The position numbers were made by a program, and so were the translations under genes. The notes under the pieces are model-generated. The model was not told the origin of the DNA. It did not search any database and was given only the letters and a program-made list of their open reading frames with translations. This document shows, in pieces, positions 33,495 to 40,850 of a DNA stretch of 48,577 nt (the first letter of the stretch is position 1; every line of letters starts with the position of its first letter). The stretch covers positions 1-48,577 of the forward strand of contig JAHJQL010000047.1 of the NCBI GenBank assembly GCA_018819065.1, written 5' to 3'. The DNA comes from Nanobdellota archaeon. GTDB taxonomy: Archaea; Nanobdellota; Nanobdellia; Woesearchaeales; GCA-2686295.

Positions 33495-34877
33495 ATGGTA
33501 AAAAGAAGTAACTCTTTGAAAAAGAATATGAAAATTTTGTTATTCTTTCTGTTATTTTTGGAATTGTTGGTTATTTTTGTTCTTCTTTTTCATCCTTCTT
33601 TTATAACTGGCTTGTTTTCTGATGATTATCATTGTAAGGATTGTAATGTGGTTCTTATCTCTATTGATACTTTAAGAGCTGATCATCTGGGCGCCTATGG
33701 TCATTATAGAAATACTAGTCCTAATGTTGATTTATTGGCGGCTGAAGGTTTATTGTTTGAAAAAGCATTTAGTCAATCTCCTTTAACAGTTCCTTCTCAT
33801 ATGACTATGTTTACTTCTCTTTATCCGTCTGTTCATAAAGTTTGTAATTATGAACGTAGTGAGGATTATTGTTCGCATTACTTGTCTTTTAATTATTCGA
33901 CTTTGGCACAGATATTGCACGATTATGGTTATGTTACAGGTGGATTCACGGGTGGTGGTCATGTCAGTGAGTTATTTGGTTTTTCAAGAGGGTTTGATGT
34001 TTGGAAGGAGTATCGAAATCGAAGAAATGAGTCAGAAACGCTTCAGTCCATAGTTGATATTTCTAATTGGGTCGAAACTGTTAAAGATAAAAAGTTTTTT
34101 TTGTTTTATCATACTTATATTGTTCATGACCCTTATATTTCTCCGTCAAGATTTCACTTGTGGATTGATATTAACAAAACTAACATATATCTTTCTACGG
34201 AGGAAATTCTTAACGATTTTAATAATTCAGAGGTTGATTTTAGAAAGATTTTCTGGGCTGGCGTCAATCATTCTGATCCTAGTGATTTAAAGCAGTTATT
34301 AGGGCTTTATGATGGGGGGGTTTTGTATGCTGATGAGCAGGTGGGTCTGATAATTGATAAACTGAAGGAGGTTGGTGTATATGATAAAACAATTATTATT
34401 TTCACTGCTGATCATGGGGAAGAGTTCTTGGAACACAATGAATTTTTACATTGGAAGTTATATAATGAGATTTTGCATGTTCCTCTAATAATTAGACTGC
34501 CTGGTGTTGAGAGTAAAAAAATAAATAACTATGTAGGTCTTGTTGACATTGTTCCAACTCTTTTAGACTTTTTGGGTATTTTTAGTCTTTCTCAGTTTCA
34601 AGGTGTAAGTTTAAAACCAATGATTTTTGGTTACAAAGAAGCTCCAAGAATTGTTTTTAGTGAATCTGTTCAAAATTATCGGTATTCAGTGATTAGTGGT
34701 GATTGGAAGTATATTTCTAGAAAAGATGGGGTTGTTGAGCTGTACAATATTACTGATGATTTTTATGAACAAAAAAATGTTGCTAAGAATTTTCCTTTGG
34801 TTGTCAATCACTTAGAAACATTGTTGAATGAAACTCTAGAAACAATTCATGATGAGTCATCCAAATCTAGAAATTAG
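33495..34877 (+). CDS. Membrane-anchored alkaline-phosphatase-superfamily (sulfatase-like) enzyme
   Basis: This 460-residue protein has an N-terminal helix (ILLFFLLFLELLVIFVLL) and an extracellular hydrolase or transferase domain. The fold is shown by NVVLISIDTLRADHLGAYG (metal-binding Asp), SPLTVPSHMTMFTSLYP (nucleophile region) and FTADHGEEFLEHN (metal-binding Asp-His). The nucleophile region lacks the sulfatase C/S-X-P-X-R motif that is converted to formylglycine; it reads TVPSH, so a Thr or Ser nucleophile is likelier. That would fit a phosphotransferase or phosphodiesterase more than a true sulfatase. It lies 6 nt after murA in the same operon, so modification of the wall polymer is a reasonable guess. 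Confidence 0.8.
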   Translation: MVKRSNSLKKNMKILLFFLLFLELLVIFVLLFHPSFITGLFSDDYHCKDCNVVLISIDTLRADHLGAYGHYRNTSPNVDLLAAEGLLFEKAFSQSPLTVPSHMTMFTSLYPSVHKVCNYERSEDYCSHYLSFNYSTLAQILHDYGYVTGGFTGGGHVSELFGFSRGFDVWKEYRNRRNESETLQSIVDISNWVETVKDKKFFLFYHTYIVHDPYISPSRFHLWIDINKTNIYLSTEEILNDFNNSEVDFRKIFWAGVNHSDPSDLKQLLGLYDGGVLYADEQVGLIIDKLKEVGVYDKTIIIFTADHGEEFLEHNEFLHWKLYNEILHVPLIIRLPGVESKKINNYVGLVDIVPTLLDFLGIFSLSQFQGVSLKPMIFGYKEAPRIVFSESVQNYRYSVISGDWKYISRKDGVVELYNITDDFYEQKNVAKNFPLVVNHLETLLNETLETIHDESSKSRN

Positions 34878-35104
34878 TATCCTAATTCTCTTAGTTGCTG
34901 AATAATCTGTTCTTGTTCTTCTTCAGATAATCTTTGCTTTTCAGGGATTGTTTCTGGCTCAAAGACTACTTGTTCTTTTGAGAACTCTTTTTCATTATTC
35001 TTGTGCAGTAAGACCTTGTTTTCCGTATCTGCAAACTTTATTAGAAATACTATGATGACGAACAATATTAATACTACGGCTGTGAGTTTTTTTATATTTT
35101 TCAT
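34874..35104 (-). CDS. Small single-pass membrane protein ending in LRELGY
   Basis: This 76-residue protein has an N-terminal transmembrane helix (LTAVVLILFVIIVFLIKFA) and a charged tail rich in Glu, Gln and Lys, ending QQLRELGY. It matches no family I can name. An AT-rich TTTAAATATTAAAT element around 35118-35135 may be its own promoter. Its stop overlaps the convergent sulfatase-like gene by 4 nt. The C-terminal LRxLGY resembles the end of the neighbouring CysD-like protein (KLRHLGYM) and tails found on many sulfatase-superfamily proteins. Confidence 0.65.
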   Translation of the reverse strand: MKNIKKLTAVVLILFVIIVFLIKFADTENKVLLHKNNEKEFSKEQVVFEPETIPEKQRLSEEEQEQIIQQLRELGY

Positions 35105-35151
35105 AATCTTTTAATAGTTTATTTAATATTTAAAGTTTTTCTTTTTCTAGG

Positions 35152-36018
35152 CTACATGTATCCTAAATGTCTTAGTTTTTGCATTATGTCGTGGTTTTCC
35201 TTGTTTTGAACTCTGCCCGTTCTTTCCGATATCTTGGTTGTTTTTAACTCTTCAACTATCTTGTTGATATCATCTGATTCTGAATCAACTGGCTTGCAGC
35301 AGCACTCGCATCCTATACTTCTATATCTCTTCTTGTTTTTTGCAAGGTAAAGGCTAACCATTGGTATATTCTCTTTTTGTATATACTTCCAGATTTCTAG
35401 TTCTGTCCAGTGAAGCATGGGGTGAATTCTTACATGGTTGTTTTCAGGACCAAAGTCAGTAGCGTATATGCCCCATGCATCAAACTCTGTGTCTTGCATG
35501 GCTATAAAATCCGAGTCTCCTTCTTGCTTGTTTTGTTTTTCTTTGACTATATTCCATTTGAATTGTTTGTCTCTTGGTGAGAAGTATCTCTCCTTATCTC
35601 TTATTCCATGCTCGTCTCTTCTAATTCCTAGTAGCAGGGCTTCAAAATCATGCTTTTTTATGCATTGCTTCAAAGCTTCTGTTTTTCTCGCGTTGCAGCA
35701 TTCAAAGTGGTCTTTTTCTGGTGTTATGCCTTTTTTGTCCGCATCTTCATTTTTTGCAATAACTAAATCTAAATCCCATTCTTTTGTATATTTATTTCTG
35801 AATTCATATATCTCTTTGAACTTATATCCTGTGTCTATGTGGATTACTTTGAATGGTATTTTGCCGTAGAAAGCTTTTTTGCATAACCATAAAAGTGTTG
35901 TGGAATCCTTGCCTATTGACCAGAGTACACCTACTTTCTTGAATTTCTTGTGCGCTTCCCTGATTATGTAAATGCTCTTGTTCTCAAGTTCCCTTAAATG
36001 ATTAATTTCTGAATTCAT
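35152..36018 (-). CDS. cysD: CysD-like (ATP sulfurylase small subunit / PAPS-reductase family) protein
   Basis: This 288-residue protein belongs to the adenine-nucleotide alpha-hydrolase group. VLWSIGKDSTTLLWL is the PP-loop that binds ATP pyrophosphate. VIHIDTGYKFKEIYEFRNKY, LLLGIRRDEHGIRDKER and the C-terminal ISERTGRVQ match CysD, which with the GTPase CysN makes adenylyl sulfate. A cysteine cluster GCECCCKP replaces the CysD sequence GCxPCTGP. No CysN or APS kinase is in the window. The gene overlaps the next gene upstream by 17 nt. A role in sulfate activation for glycan sulfation is possible, but a different PP-loop chemistry cannot be excluded. Confidence 0.78.
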   Translation of the reverse strand: MNSEINHLRELENKSIYIIREAHKKFKKVGVLWSIGKDSTTLLWLCKKAFYGKIPFKVIHIDTGYKFKEIYEFRNKYTKEWDLDLVIAKNEDADKKGITPEKDHFECCNARKTEALKQCIKKHDFEALLLGIRRDEHGIRDKERYFSPRDKQFKWNIVKEKQNKQEGDSDFIAMQDTEFDAWGIYATDFGPENNHVRIHPMLHWTELEIWKYIQKENIPMVSLYLAKNKKRYRSIGCECCCKPVDSESDDINKIVEELKTTKISERTGRVQNKENHDIMQKLRHLGYM

Positions 36019-36775
36019 TTTTTATTGCTTTAAAGACATCTCGCAGATTATTAATGTTGGTATTTATACCTTTTGTTATTAGAATTGCTTCTTCATGATG
36101 ATCTCCTTTCAACTCTTTTCCAGTCTTTGTTTTTCTTGGAAGTGTCTGTACTCTTGCTTCTCCAAAAGAGCAGAATCCGTGGTCTGATATTATTATTAGT
36201 TTTTCTCCATGAGGTGTAAGTTCTCTTATTGCAGAATCAATTTTTTTGTAGTATTCCAATACTATTTCTTCTCCCCAGTGCAGATGTTGAATCTTATCTA
36301 GGATTGTGTAGCACACGATGAATAAGTCCAAGTCTTCTTTTCTTAGTATCTCGACACTTTTTTTAGTTACTTCCTTGATTTCTCCATTCCATTCTTTTGT
36401 TGTTGTTCCAACTCCAGCACCAGGGACTTTGAAGTCTATATTGAAGTTGTATGGTGGAACAATAAAAGGGATGTTTAATGCTTTAACCTTCTTCTTTCTT
36501 CTCGTTAGGATGTCCCATATAAAATTCGCGTTTATATCTTCGCGAGTCTGAAGAATATTATCTACTACGAATTCGTGGTGTTTATGCTCTTCCTCTTTAA
36601 GTCCAGTAAACATTGATGTCCAACAAGGCGCACTGTATGGTTTTTGGTCTAGAATCAGTGCTTTGTTTTTAGCTTCTTTTTTTAGTTTTTTAAAAGTTGG
36701 CAGAGAATCTATATTTTTATCTATGACTGTCCAGGTAGCCGCATCTATTCCAATTACTAATAGCTTAGCACTCAT
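36002..36775 (-). CDS. Alkaline-phosphatase-superfamily (phosphodiesterase/nucleotide pyrophosphatase-like) protein
   Basis: This 257-residue soluble protein has the metal-binding pattern of type I phosphodiesterases: LLVIGIDAATWTVID (first Asp), SAPCWTSMFTGL (Thr/Ser nucleophile region), DKIQHLHWG, IIISDHGFCSFG (Asp-His) and GDHHEEAI (His). It is much shorter than most family members (about 450 residues). No signal peptide is present, so it acts in the cytoplasm. Its coding end overlaps the CysD-like gene, suggesting joint action on a nucleotide such as adenylyl sulfate or PAP, which is inference. Confidence 0.75.
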   Translation of the reverse strand: MSAKLLVIGIDAATWTVIDKNIDSLPTFKKLKKEAKNKALILDQKPYSAPCWTSMFTGLKEEEHKHHEFVVDNILQTREDINANFIWDILTRRKKKVKALNIPFIVPPYNFNIDFKVPGAGVGTTTKEWNGEIKEVTKKSVEILRKEDLDLFIVCYTILDKIQHLHWGEEIVLEYYKKIDSAIRELTPHGEKLIIISDHGFCSFGEARVQTLPRKTKTGKELKGDHHEEAILITKGINTNINNLRDVFKAIKNEFRN

Positions 36776-36776
36776 C

Positions 36777-37400
36777 TTAATTATTTGCTTTGAAAAAAAC
36801 AGTGGCCCGGTAAAGATTCTTGCTTTTCATCTTGTCAAAGCTAAATAGTCTTCTTGAAGTTTTTAGTTCTCCTTTGAAGCTCTTTGATAGTTTCTTTCCA
36901 ATTCCAAGTGCAAACTTGTTTGATGAGGTGTAAAAGTCATAGCCATCTTTTAATTCCACTATTTTTGTTATAAACACTTCTTTGTTTTTGTCTGCTTGTA
37001 TTTTTATAAAGTCGTAAAGTTCTTTTTTCTTTGGTCTTATCTGTATGACTGATTCAAAGTATGGTGTTCCTCTTTTTGAACATACGGGACACCTGTCAAC
37101 TATTAGTTTTCCTTCTATTATGAATAATTCATTGTTTTTGACAACTTCTATCTCAAACTTCTTTTTTTCTATCTTCTCATCAATTAGCGAGGTTATTTTG
37201 ACATTGTCTTTTATGCTTTCTTTTGCTATCTTCTCAGCCACTTGCTTTAGGCTTGTAAAACTCACCCACCTGTTTCTGTAAAAATATTTTTTGCAGTCAC
37301 ATACTCTTACAACTACATCTTTATAGTTAAAAGTTACTTGTCTGTGTTCTTTGCAAAACGTTCCTTTCGTGTCTCTTCCACATATAGGGCAAAAGTTCAT
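36777..37400 (-). CDS. NMD3-like zinc-binding protein
   Basis: This 207-residue protein has paired zinc motifs at the N-terminus (FCPICG...FCKEH, CDCKKYFYRNRW) and DRCPVCSKRGTPYFESVIQIR in the middle, typical of the N-terminal region of archaeal/eukaryotic NMD3. Eukaryotic NMD3 is an adaptor that exports the 60S subunit and binds the ribosome; the archaeal function is not settled. A TATA box (AACTATTTAAAG, around 37420-37434) precedes it. It leads the leftward operon that includes the phosphodiesterase-like and CysD-like genes. Confidence 0.8.
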   Translation of the reverse strand: MNFCPICGRDTKGTFCKEHRQVTFNYKDVVVRVCDCKKYFYRNRWVSFTSLKQVAEKIAKESIKDNVKITSLIDEKIEKKKFEIEVVKNNELFIIEGKLIVDRCPVCSKRGTPYFESVIQIRPKKKELYDFIKIQADKNKEVFITKIVELKDGYDFYTSSNKFALGIGKKLSKSFKGELKTSRRLFSFDKMKSKNLYRATVFFKANN

Positions 37401-37497
37401 AATTTTTTCATAAGTTTGGTGTCTTTAAATAGTTTTCAGAATTTCTTTCAGGCAATTTAGATAATTTTATTAAACAAGAGATTTTTTTAGATTTTTG

Positions 37498-38268
37498 ATG
37501 GAAGAAAAAGTTTATTTTAAAAACAGCAAAGGAGATAAACTTTGTGGAGTATTATCAAGTGTTACAGGCGATAAATCAAAGCCGATGATAATTCTTTGTC
37601 ATGGATTTAGTAGCAGCAAAGACAGCAATACCTATATCTTGTTTGAAAAAAGGTTTAATGATAAAGGATTTTCGACCTTTCGATTCGATTTCTATGGTCA
37701 TGGTGAGAGTGAAGGAAAATTTGAAGACATAACAGTTTCTGAAGCAGTTGATGATACTATTAGTGCTATCAAGTTTCTCAAAGGCAGAGAACACATCAAG
37801 TTTGGACTCATAGGTTCAAGCTTTGGAGGAATGACTGCTCTTCTTACAGCTGCAAAGTCTAAACATTTGTCAGTATTAGGACTTAGAGCGCCTGTTTCTG
37901 ATTATCTTAAGCACTTGATTGCCAGATACACAGAGGTGGGAATAGAAGATTGGAAGAAAACAGGCTTTACATATTATGTGCGTGCAGAGACAGGTGAGAA
38001 ACTTCGATTAAATTATTCTTTTTTTGAGGATGCTTCTAAGATTGATGGTTATAAGAATGCAAAGAAAATAATGACTCCGACGATAATTGTTCATGGAGGA
38101 AATGATTTTACAGTTCCAATTGAGCAGAGTGTAAAATGCTGTGAAAACATTAAGGATTGCAAACTTCACATCTTACCAAAAGCAAACCATCACTTCAGTA
38201 ATACGGAAGATTATGAGAAATGCATAAACTTGATTGTTGATTTCTTTGTTGAAAAATTAAATCAATAA
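37498..38268 (+). CDS. Alpha/beta hydrolase (serine esterase/aminopeptidase S33-like)
   Basis: This 256-residue cytosolic hydrolase has the oxyanion block ILCHGFSSSKDS, FDFYGHGESEG, the nucleophile elbow GLIGSSFGGM (GXSXG), Asp in HGGNDFTVP and His in PKANHHF, a complete triad. The start at 37498 follows a TTTTATTAAAC box (37465-37475); the TTG just before it is unlikely. Substrate unknown. It is independent of the divergent NMD3 operon. Confidence 0.85.
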   Translation: MEEKVYFKNSKGDKLCGVLSSVTGDKSKPMIILCHGFSSSKDSNTYILFEKRFNDKGFSTFRFDFYGHGESEGKFEDITVSEAVDDTISAIKFLKGREHIKFGLIGSSFGGMTALLTAAKSKHLSVLGLRAPVSDYLKHLIARYTEVGIEDWKKTGFTYYVRAETGEKLRLNYSFFEDASKIDGYKNAKKIMTPTIIVHGGNDFTVPIEQSVKCCENIKDCKLHILPKANHHFSNTEDYEKCINLIVDFFVEKLNQ

Positions 38269-38280
38269 CCTTATAAATGA
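38269..38280 (+). promoter_or_regulatory. TATA box for the signal peptidase gene
   Basis: CCTTATAAATGA, 17-28 nt ahead of the start at 38297, directly follows the hydrolase stop codon and is a clear archaeal box A. Confidence 0.55.
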
Positions 38281-38296
38281 TTATTATTCCCAAAAC

Positions 38297-38914
38297 ATGA
38301 TGAAGCATAAACCAACTACTCCTCTTGGAAAATTCTGGTATTTCATCTGGTATGAGGATTCAATTTGGAGTTGGATTGCAAATATAATTCTTGCTTTCAT
38401 AATAATTAAATTCATAGTTTATCCTGTTCTTGGGGCTTTGTTTGGAACTTCTTTTCCTGTTGTTGCAGTTGTTAGTAATAGTATGGAGCATGATTCTTCT
38501 TTTGATAACTGGTGGAATTCTCAAAGCGATTTTTATCAAGATTTTAACATTTCAAAAGATGATTTTAAGAGTTACTCTTTTAAGAACGGGTTTAACAAGG
38601 GTGACATCATGATTCTTTTAGGAACAGAACCTGAAAAAATCACAATTGGAGATGTTATTGTTTTTGAAGCAAGAAACAAGACTTATCCAATAATTCATAG
38701 AGTTGTAAAGATTAAGATTGTTGATGAAAATCTAGTGTTTGAAACTAAGGGAGACCATAACATTTACCAGATAAACGCTCCTGAGTTAGATGAGACTAAT
38801 GTGACTTTGAATTCTTACATTGGAAGAGCTGTTCTTAGAATTCCGTTTATAGGTTACGTCAAGATTTGGTTTGTTGATATTCTTAAGGCGATTGGCCTTG
38901 CTAAATTAGTCTAA
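38297..38914 (+). CDS. Signal peptidase I, archaeal Sec11 type (S26B)
   Basis: This 205-residue membrane protease removes signal peptides from exported proteins. A transmembrane helix at residues about 27-48 (WIANIILAFIIIKFIVYPVL) precedes the catalytic SNSM (Ser62). KGDIMIL, IIHRVVKI (catalytic His, as in archaeal/ER enzymes rather than the bacterial Lys) and TKGDHN (Asp) follow. A second hydrophobic segment lies at the C-terminus (RIPFIGYVKIWFVDIL). About 35 residues between Ser62 and the GDI block are longer than usual. Confidence 0.92.
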   Translation: MMKHKPTTPLGKFWYFIWYEDSIWSWIANIILAFIIIKFIVYPVLGALFGTSFPVVAVVSNSMEHDSSFDNWWNSQSDFYQDFNISKDDFKSYSFKNGFNKGDIMILLGTEPEKITIGDVIVFEARNKTYPIIHRVVKIKIVDENLVFETKGDHNIYQINAPELDETNVTLNSYIGRAVLRIPFIGYVKIWFVDILKAIGLAKLV

Positions 38915-38959
38915 GTTTTTAAATAGTTTCTAACTCTCTTTGTAAGGTGAGTCTTATAA

Positions 38960-39613
38960 ATGAAAGTAGATATTGACGAGGTTTACAAAATCTTGGCAGG
39001 AGAAGTCAAGAAATACAAGGTTCCAGTTATTGATTTGATAAAGCTTCAGACAAATGACCCTTTCAAGGTACTCCTTGGAACAATTCTCTCGGCGCGTACC
39101 AAGGATGAAATCACAGTTAAGGCTAGTGAGAGGTTGTTTTTGAAAGTCAACAAGCCAAGTGATCTTGAGAATCTTTCGCTAAGAGAAATTGAGAAATTGA
39201 TATTTCCTGTGGGCTTTTACAAGAACAAGGCACGATTCTTAAAAGCACTCCCCAAAGTCTTGAATGAAGAATTCGGTGGAAAAATCCCTGATACTGTTGA
39301 AGAGCTAATCAGGCTGCCTGGTGTTGGTCGAAAGACTGCAAACTTAGTGGTCACTGTTGGCTTTGGAAAACCTGCGATGTGTGTTGATACGCATTGTCAC
39401 AGGATATCAAATAGGCTTGGTTATGTGAAGACTAATAATCCTTTAGAAACAGAGATGGCTTTGAGGAAGAAACTGCCAAAAGAATATTGGCTTGATTATA
39501 ATTCAATGCTTGTTGCTTTTGGACAGCACTTATGTACCCCTATTAGTCCTCATTGCAGCAAGTGTCCAATAATTATTTATTGCAACAGGGTTGAGGTGGT
39601 GAGCAGTAGATGA
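38960..39613 (+). CDS. nth: Endonuclease III (DNA glycosylase/AP lyase)
   Basis: Endonuclease III removes oxidised pyrimidines in base-excision repair. This 217-residue protein has the helix-hairpin-helix LPGVGRKTANLV with the catalytic Lys, VDTHCHRIS with the catalytic Asp, and the Fe-S cluster pattern C-X6-C-X2-C-X5-C at LCTPISPHCSKCPIIIYC. A GGTGAG Shine-Dalgarno-like sequence (38947-38952) precedes the ATG. It overlaps the ogg2 gene by 4 nt. Confidence 0.95.
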   Translation: MKVDIDEVYKILAGEVKKYKVPVIDLIKLQTNDPFKVLLGTILSARTKDEITVKASERLFLKVNKPSDLENLSLREIEKLIFPVGFYKNKARFLKALPKVLNEEFGGKIPDTVEELIRLPGVGRKTANLVVTVGFGKPAMCVDTHCHRISNRLGYVKTNNPLETEMALRKKLPKEYWLDYNSMLVAFGQHLCTPISPHCSKCPIIIYCNRVEVVSSR

Positions 39614-40248
39614 ATAATCTCATAAAGCAAGTAATAGACTTGAAGAATTCGTCTGTTGGAAAAGTTGTTGAACAGCGATTAGTAGAATTTGATAGTTTCA
39701 AGAAAAGGTCTTCTGAAGACTGGTTTTGTGAGCTGTGCTTTTGTTTGTTGACTGCTAATTCAAAGGCTAGTACTGCTATTAAGATTTATGATGAACTAGG
39801 ATTTAAGGGTTTTAGTGAATATTCTTTGGAAGATGTTACCGCTGTTATTAGAAAGTACAATCATCGGTTTCATAATAACAAGGCAAAGTACATTGTTCAA
39901 GCTAGAGAATTTTTAGATTTGAAATGGATAATCCAAGGGGTTGCTCACGAGGAAGGCAGCAGCGGAGCTAGGGAGTGGCTTGTTGAAAATGTCAAAGGAA
40001 TAGGCTACAAAGAGGCTTCTCACTTCTTAAGAAATGTTGGTTTTAAAGACGTTGCTATACTTGACAGGCACATCCTTAACTTAATGGTTGAAAATAATCT
40101 TTTAAAGCAAAAGCCAAAGAGCTTGAGCAAGAAAAATTATTTGGAGTTGGAGCAGAATTTTAAGAAGGTTGCAAACAAAGCAAAGATGTCTGTTGCGGAG
40201 CTTGATCTTTACATGTGGTGCTTGAAAGTTGGTGACGTGTTAAGATAA
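39610..40248 (+). CDS. ogg: 8-oxoguanine DNA glycosylase, archaeal Ogg2 type
   Basis: This 212-residue helix-hairpin-helix glycosylase excises 8-oxoguanine. SSEDWFCELCFCLLTANSKA is the family's N-terminal block. VKGIGYKEASHFLRNVG carries the hairpin and catalytic Lys, and VAILDRHIL the catalytic Asp. No Fe-S cysteines are present, which distinguishes it from Nth and MutY. ATGA coupling to nth gives a two-gene base-excision repair operon. Confidence 0.9.
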   Translation: MNNLIKQVIDLKNSSVGKVVEQRLVEFDSFKKRSSEDWFCELCFCLLTANSKASTAIKIYDELGFKGFSEYSLEDVTAVIRKYNHRFHNNKAKYIVQAREFLDLKWIIQGVAHEEGSSGAREWLVENVKGIGYKEASHFLRNVGFKDVAILDRHILNLMVENNLLKQKPKSLSKKNYLELEQNFKKVANKAKMSVAELDLYMWCLKVGDVLR

Positions 40249-40257
40249 TCCAAAACC

Positions 40258-40269
40258 TTTTTAAATTAG
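40258..40269 (+). promoter_or_regulatory. TATA box for the transcription factor S gene
   Basis: TTTTTAAATTAG lies 21-32 nt ahead of the ATG at 40290 and is a good box A spacing for a short-leader transcript. Confidence 0.5.
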
Positions 40270-40289
40270 TCATCAAAAATCAGCTTAAA

Positions 40290-40610
40290 ATGTTATTTTG
40301 CCCCAAGTGTGGTTCTCTTTTGAGGCCAAAGGATGAGAAGGGAAAAAAGGTTTTGTACTGTAGTTGTGGCTTTACAAAGAGAGATGTTGGGTTAGCTGAG
40401 ATAAAAGAGATTGTTTCTAAAGATGAGAAGATTGTAGAAGTTATATCAGAAGATGAAGATAAGATGCTGCCATTAGCAGAAGCCACATGTCCTAAGTGCA
40501 AGCATGATAAGGCTTATTACTGGCTTGTCCAAACAAGAGCTGGAGATGAGCCTGAAACAAAGTTTTTAAAGTGTGAGAAATGCAAATACACATGGAGAGA
40601 TTATAGCTAA
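40290..40610 (+). CDS. tfs: Transcription factor S (TFIIS/RPB9-like)
   Basis: This 106-residue protein stimulates RNA cleavage by archaeal RNA polymerase to rescue backtracked complexes. It has an N-terminal zinc ribbon (FCPKCGSLLRPKD...CSCGF) and a C-terminal TFIIS ribbon (CPKCKHDKAYYW...CEKCKYTWRDY). The active acidic pair lies in QTRAGDEPETKF. Length and both ribbons are standard. Confidence 0.95.
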   Translation: MLFCPKCGSLLRPKDEKGKKVLYCSCGFTKRDVGLAEIKEIVSKDEKIVEVISEDEDKMLPLAEATCPKCKHDKAYYWLVQTRAGDEPETKFLKCEKCKYTWRDYS

Positions 40611-40613
40611 AAA

Positions 40614-40817
40614 ATGGCTGATGTTGATTATGAAGAATTTTCTGATGAAGAATTAGAGAATATCAAAATAACTTTTGTTCCAAAGAAGTGTCCAAAATGC
40701 AAGGAACTAATGGTTTGTAAGAATCTTGGTGTGTGGGGTTATTACTGTGAGGCTTGCATGTTTTGGTGGGGAACATATGAGCCTTTTCCTGAAGTTAAAG
40801 GAGAGCCTAAAAAATAA
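40614..40817 (+). CDS. Small zinc-ribbon protein
   Basis: This 67-residue protein has an acidic N-terminus followed by one zinc ribbon, CPKCKELMVC and YYCEACMFWWG (CX2C...CX2C). It starts 3 nt after the tfs stop and is surely in the same operon. It may assist transcription, but no named family is recognised. Confidence 0.7.
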   Translation: MADVDYEEFSDEELENIKITFVPKKCPKCKELMVCKNLGVWGYYCEACMFWWGTYEPFPEVKGEPKK

Positions 40818-40818
40818 C

Positions 40819-40830
40819 TTTTTTATAATC
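40819..40830 (+). promoter_or_regulatory. TATA box for the geranylgeranyl reductase gene
   Basis: TTTTTTATAATC begins 1 nt after the zinc-ribbon stop codon and lies 21-32 nt ahead of the ATG at 40851. Confidence 0.55.
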
Positions 40831-40850
40831 AGACGTTCTTTTAATTTTTC

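Noticed and set aside
33495-34877. True arylsulfatase paired with the CysD-like gene
   Set aside because: The nucleophile motif for formylglycine is absent and the two genes are in opposing operons.
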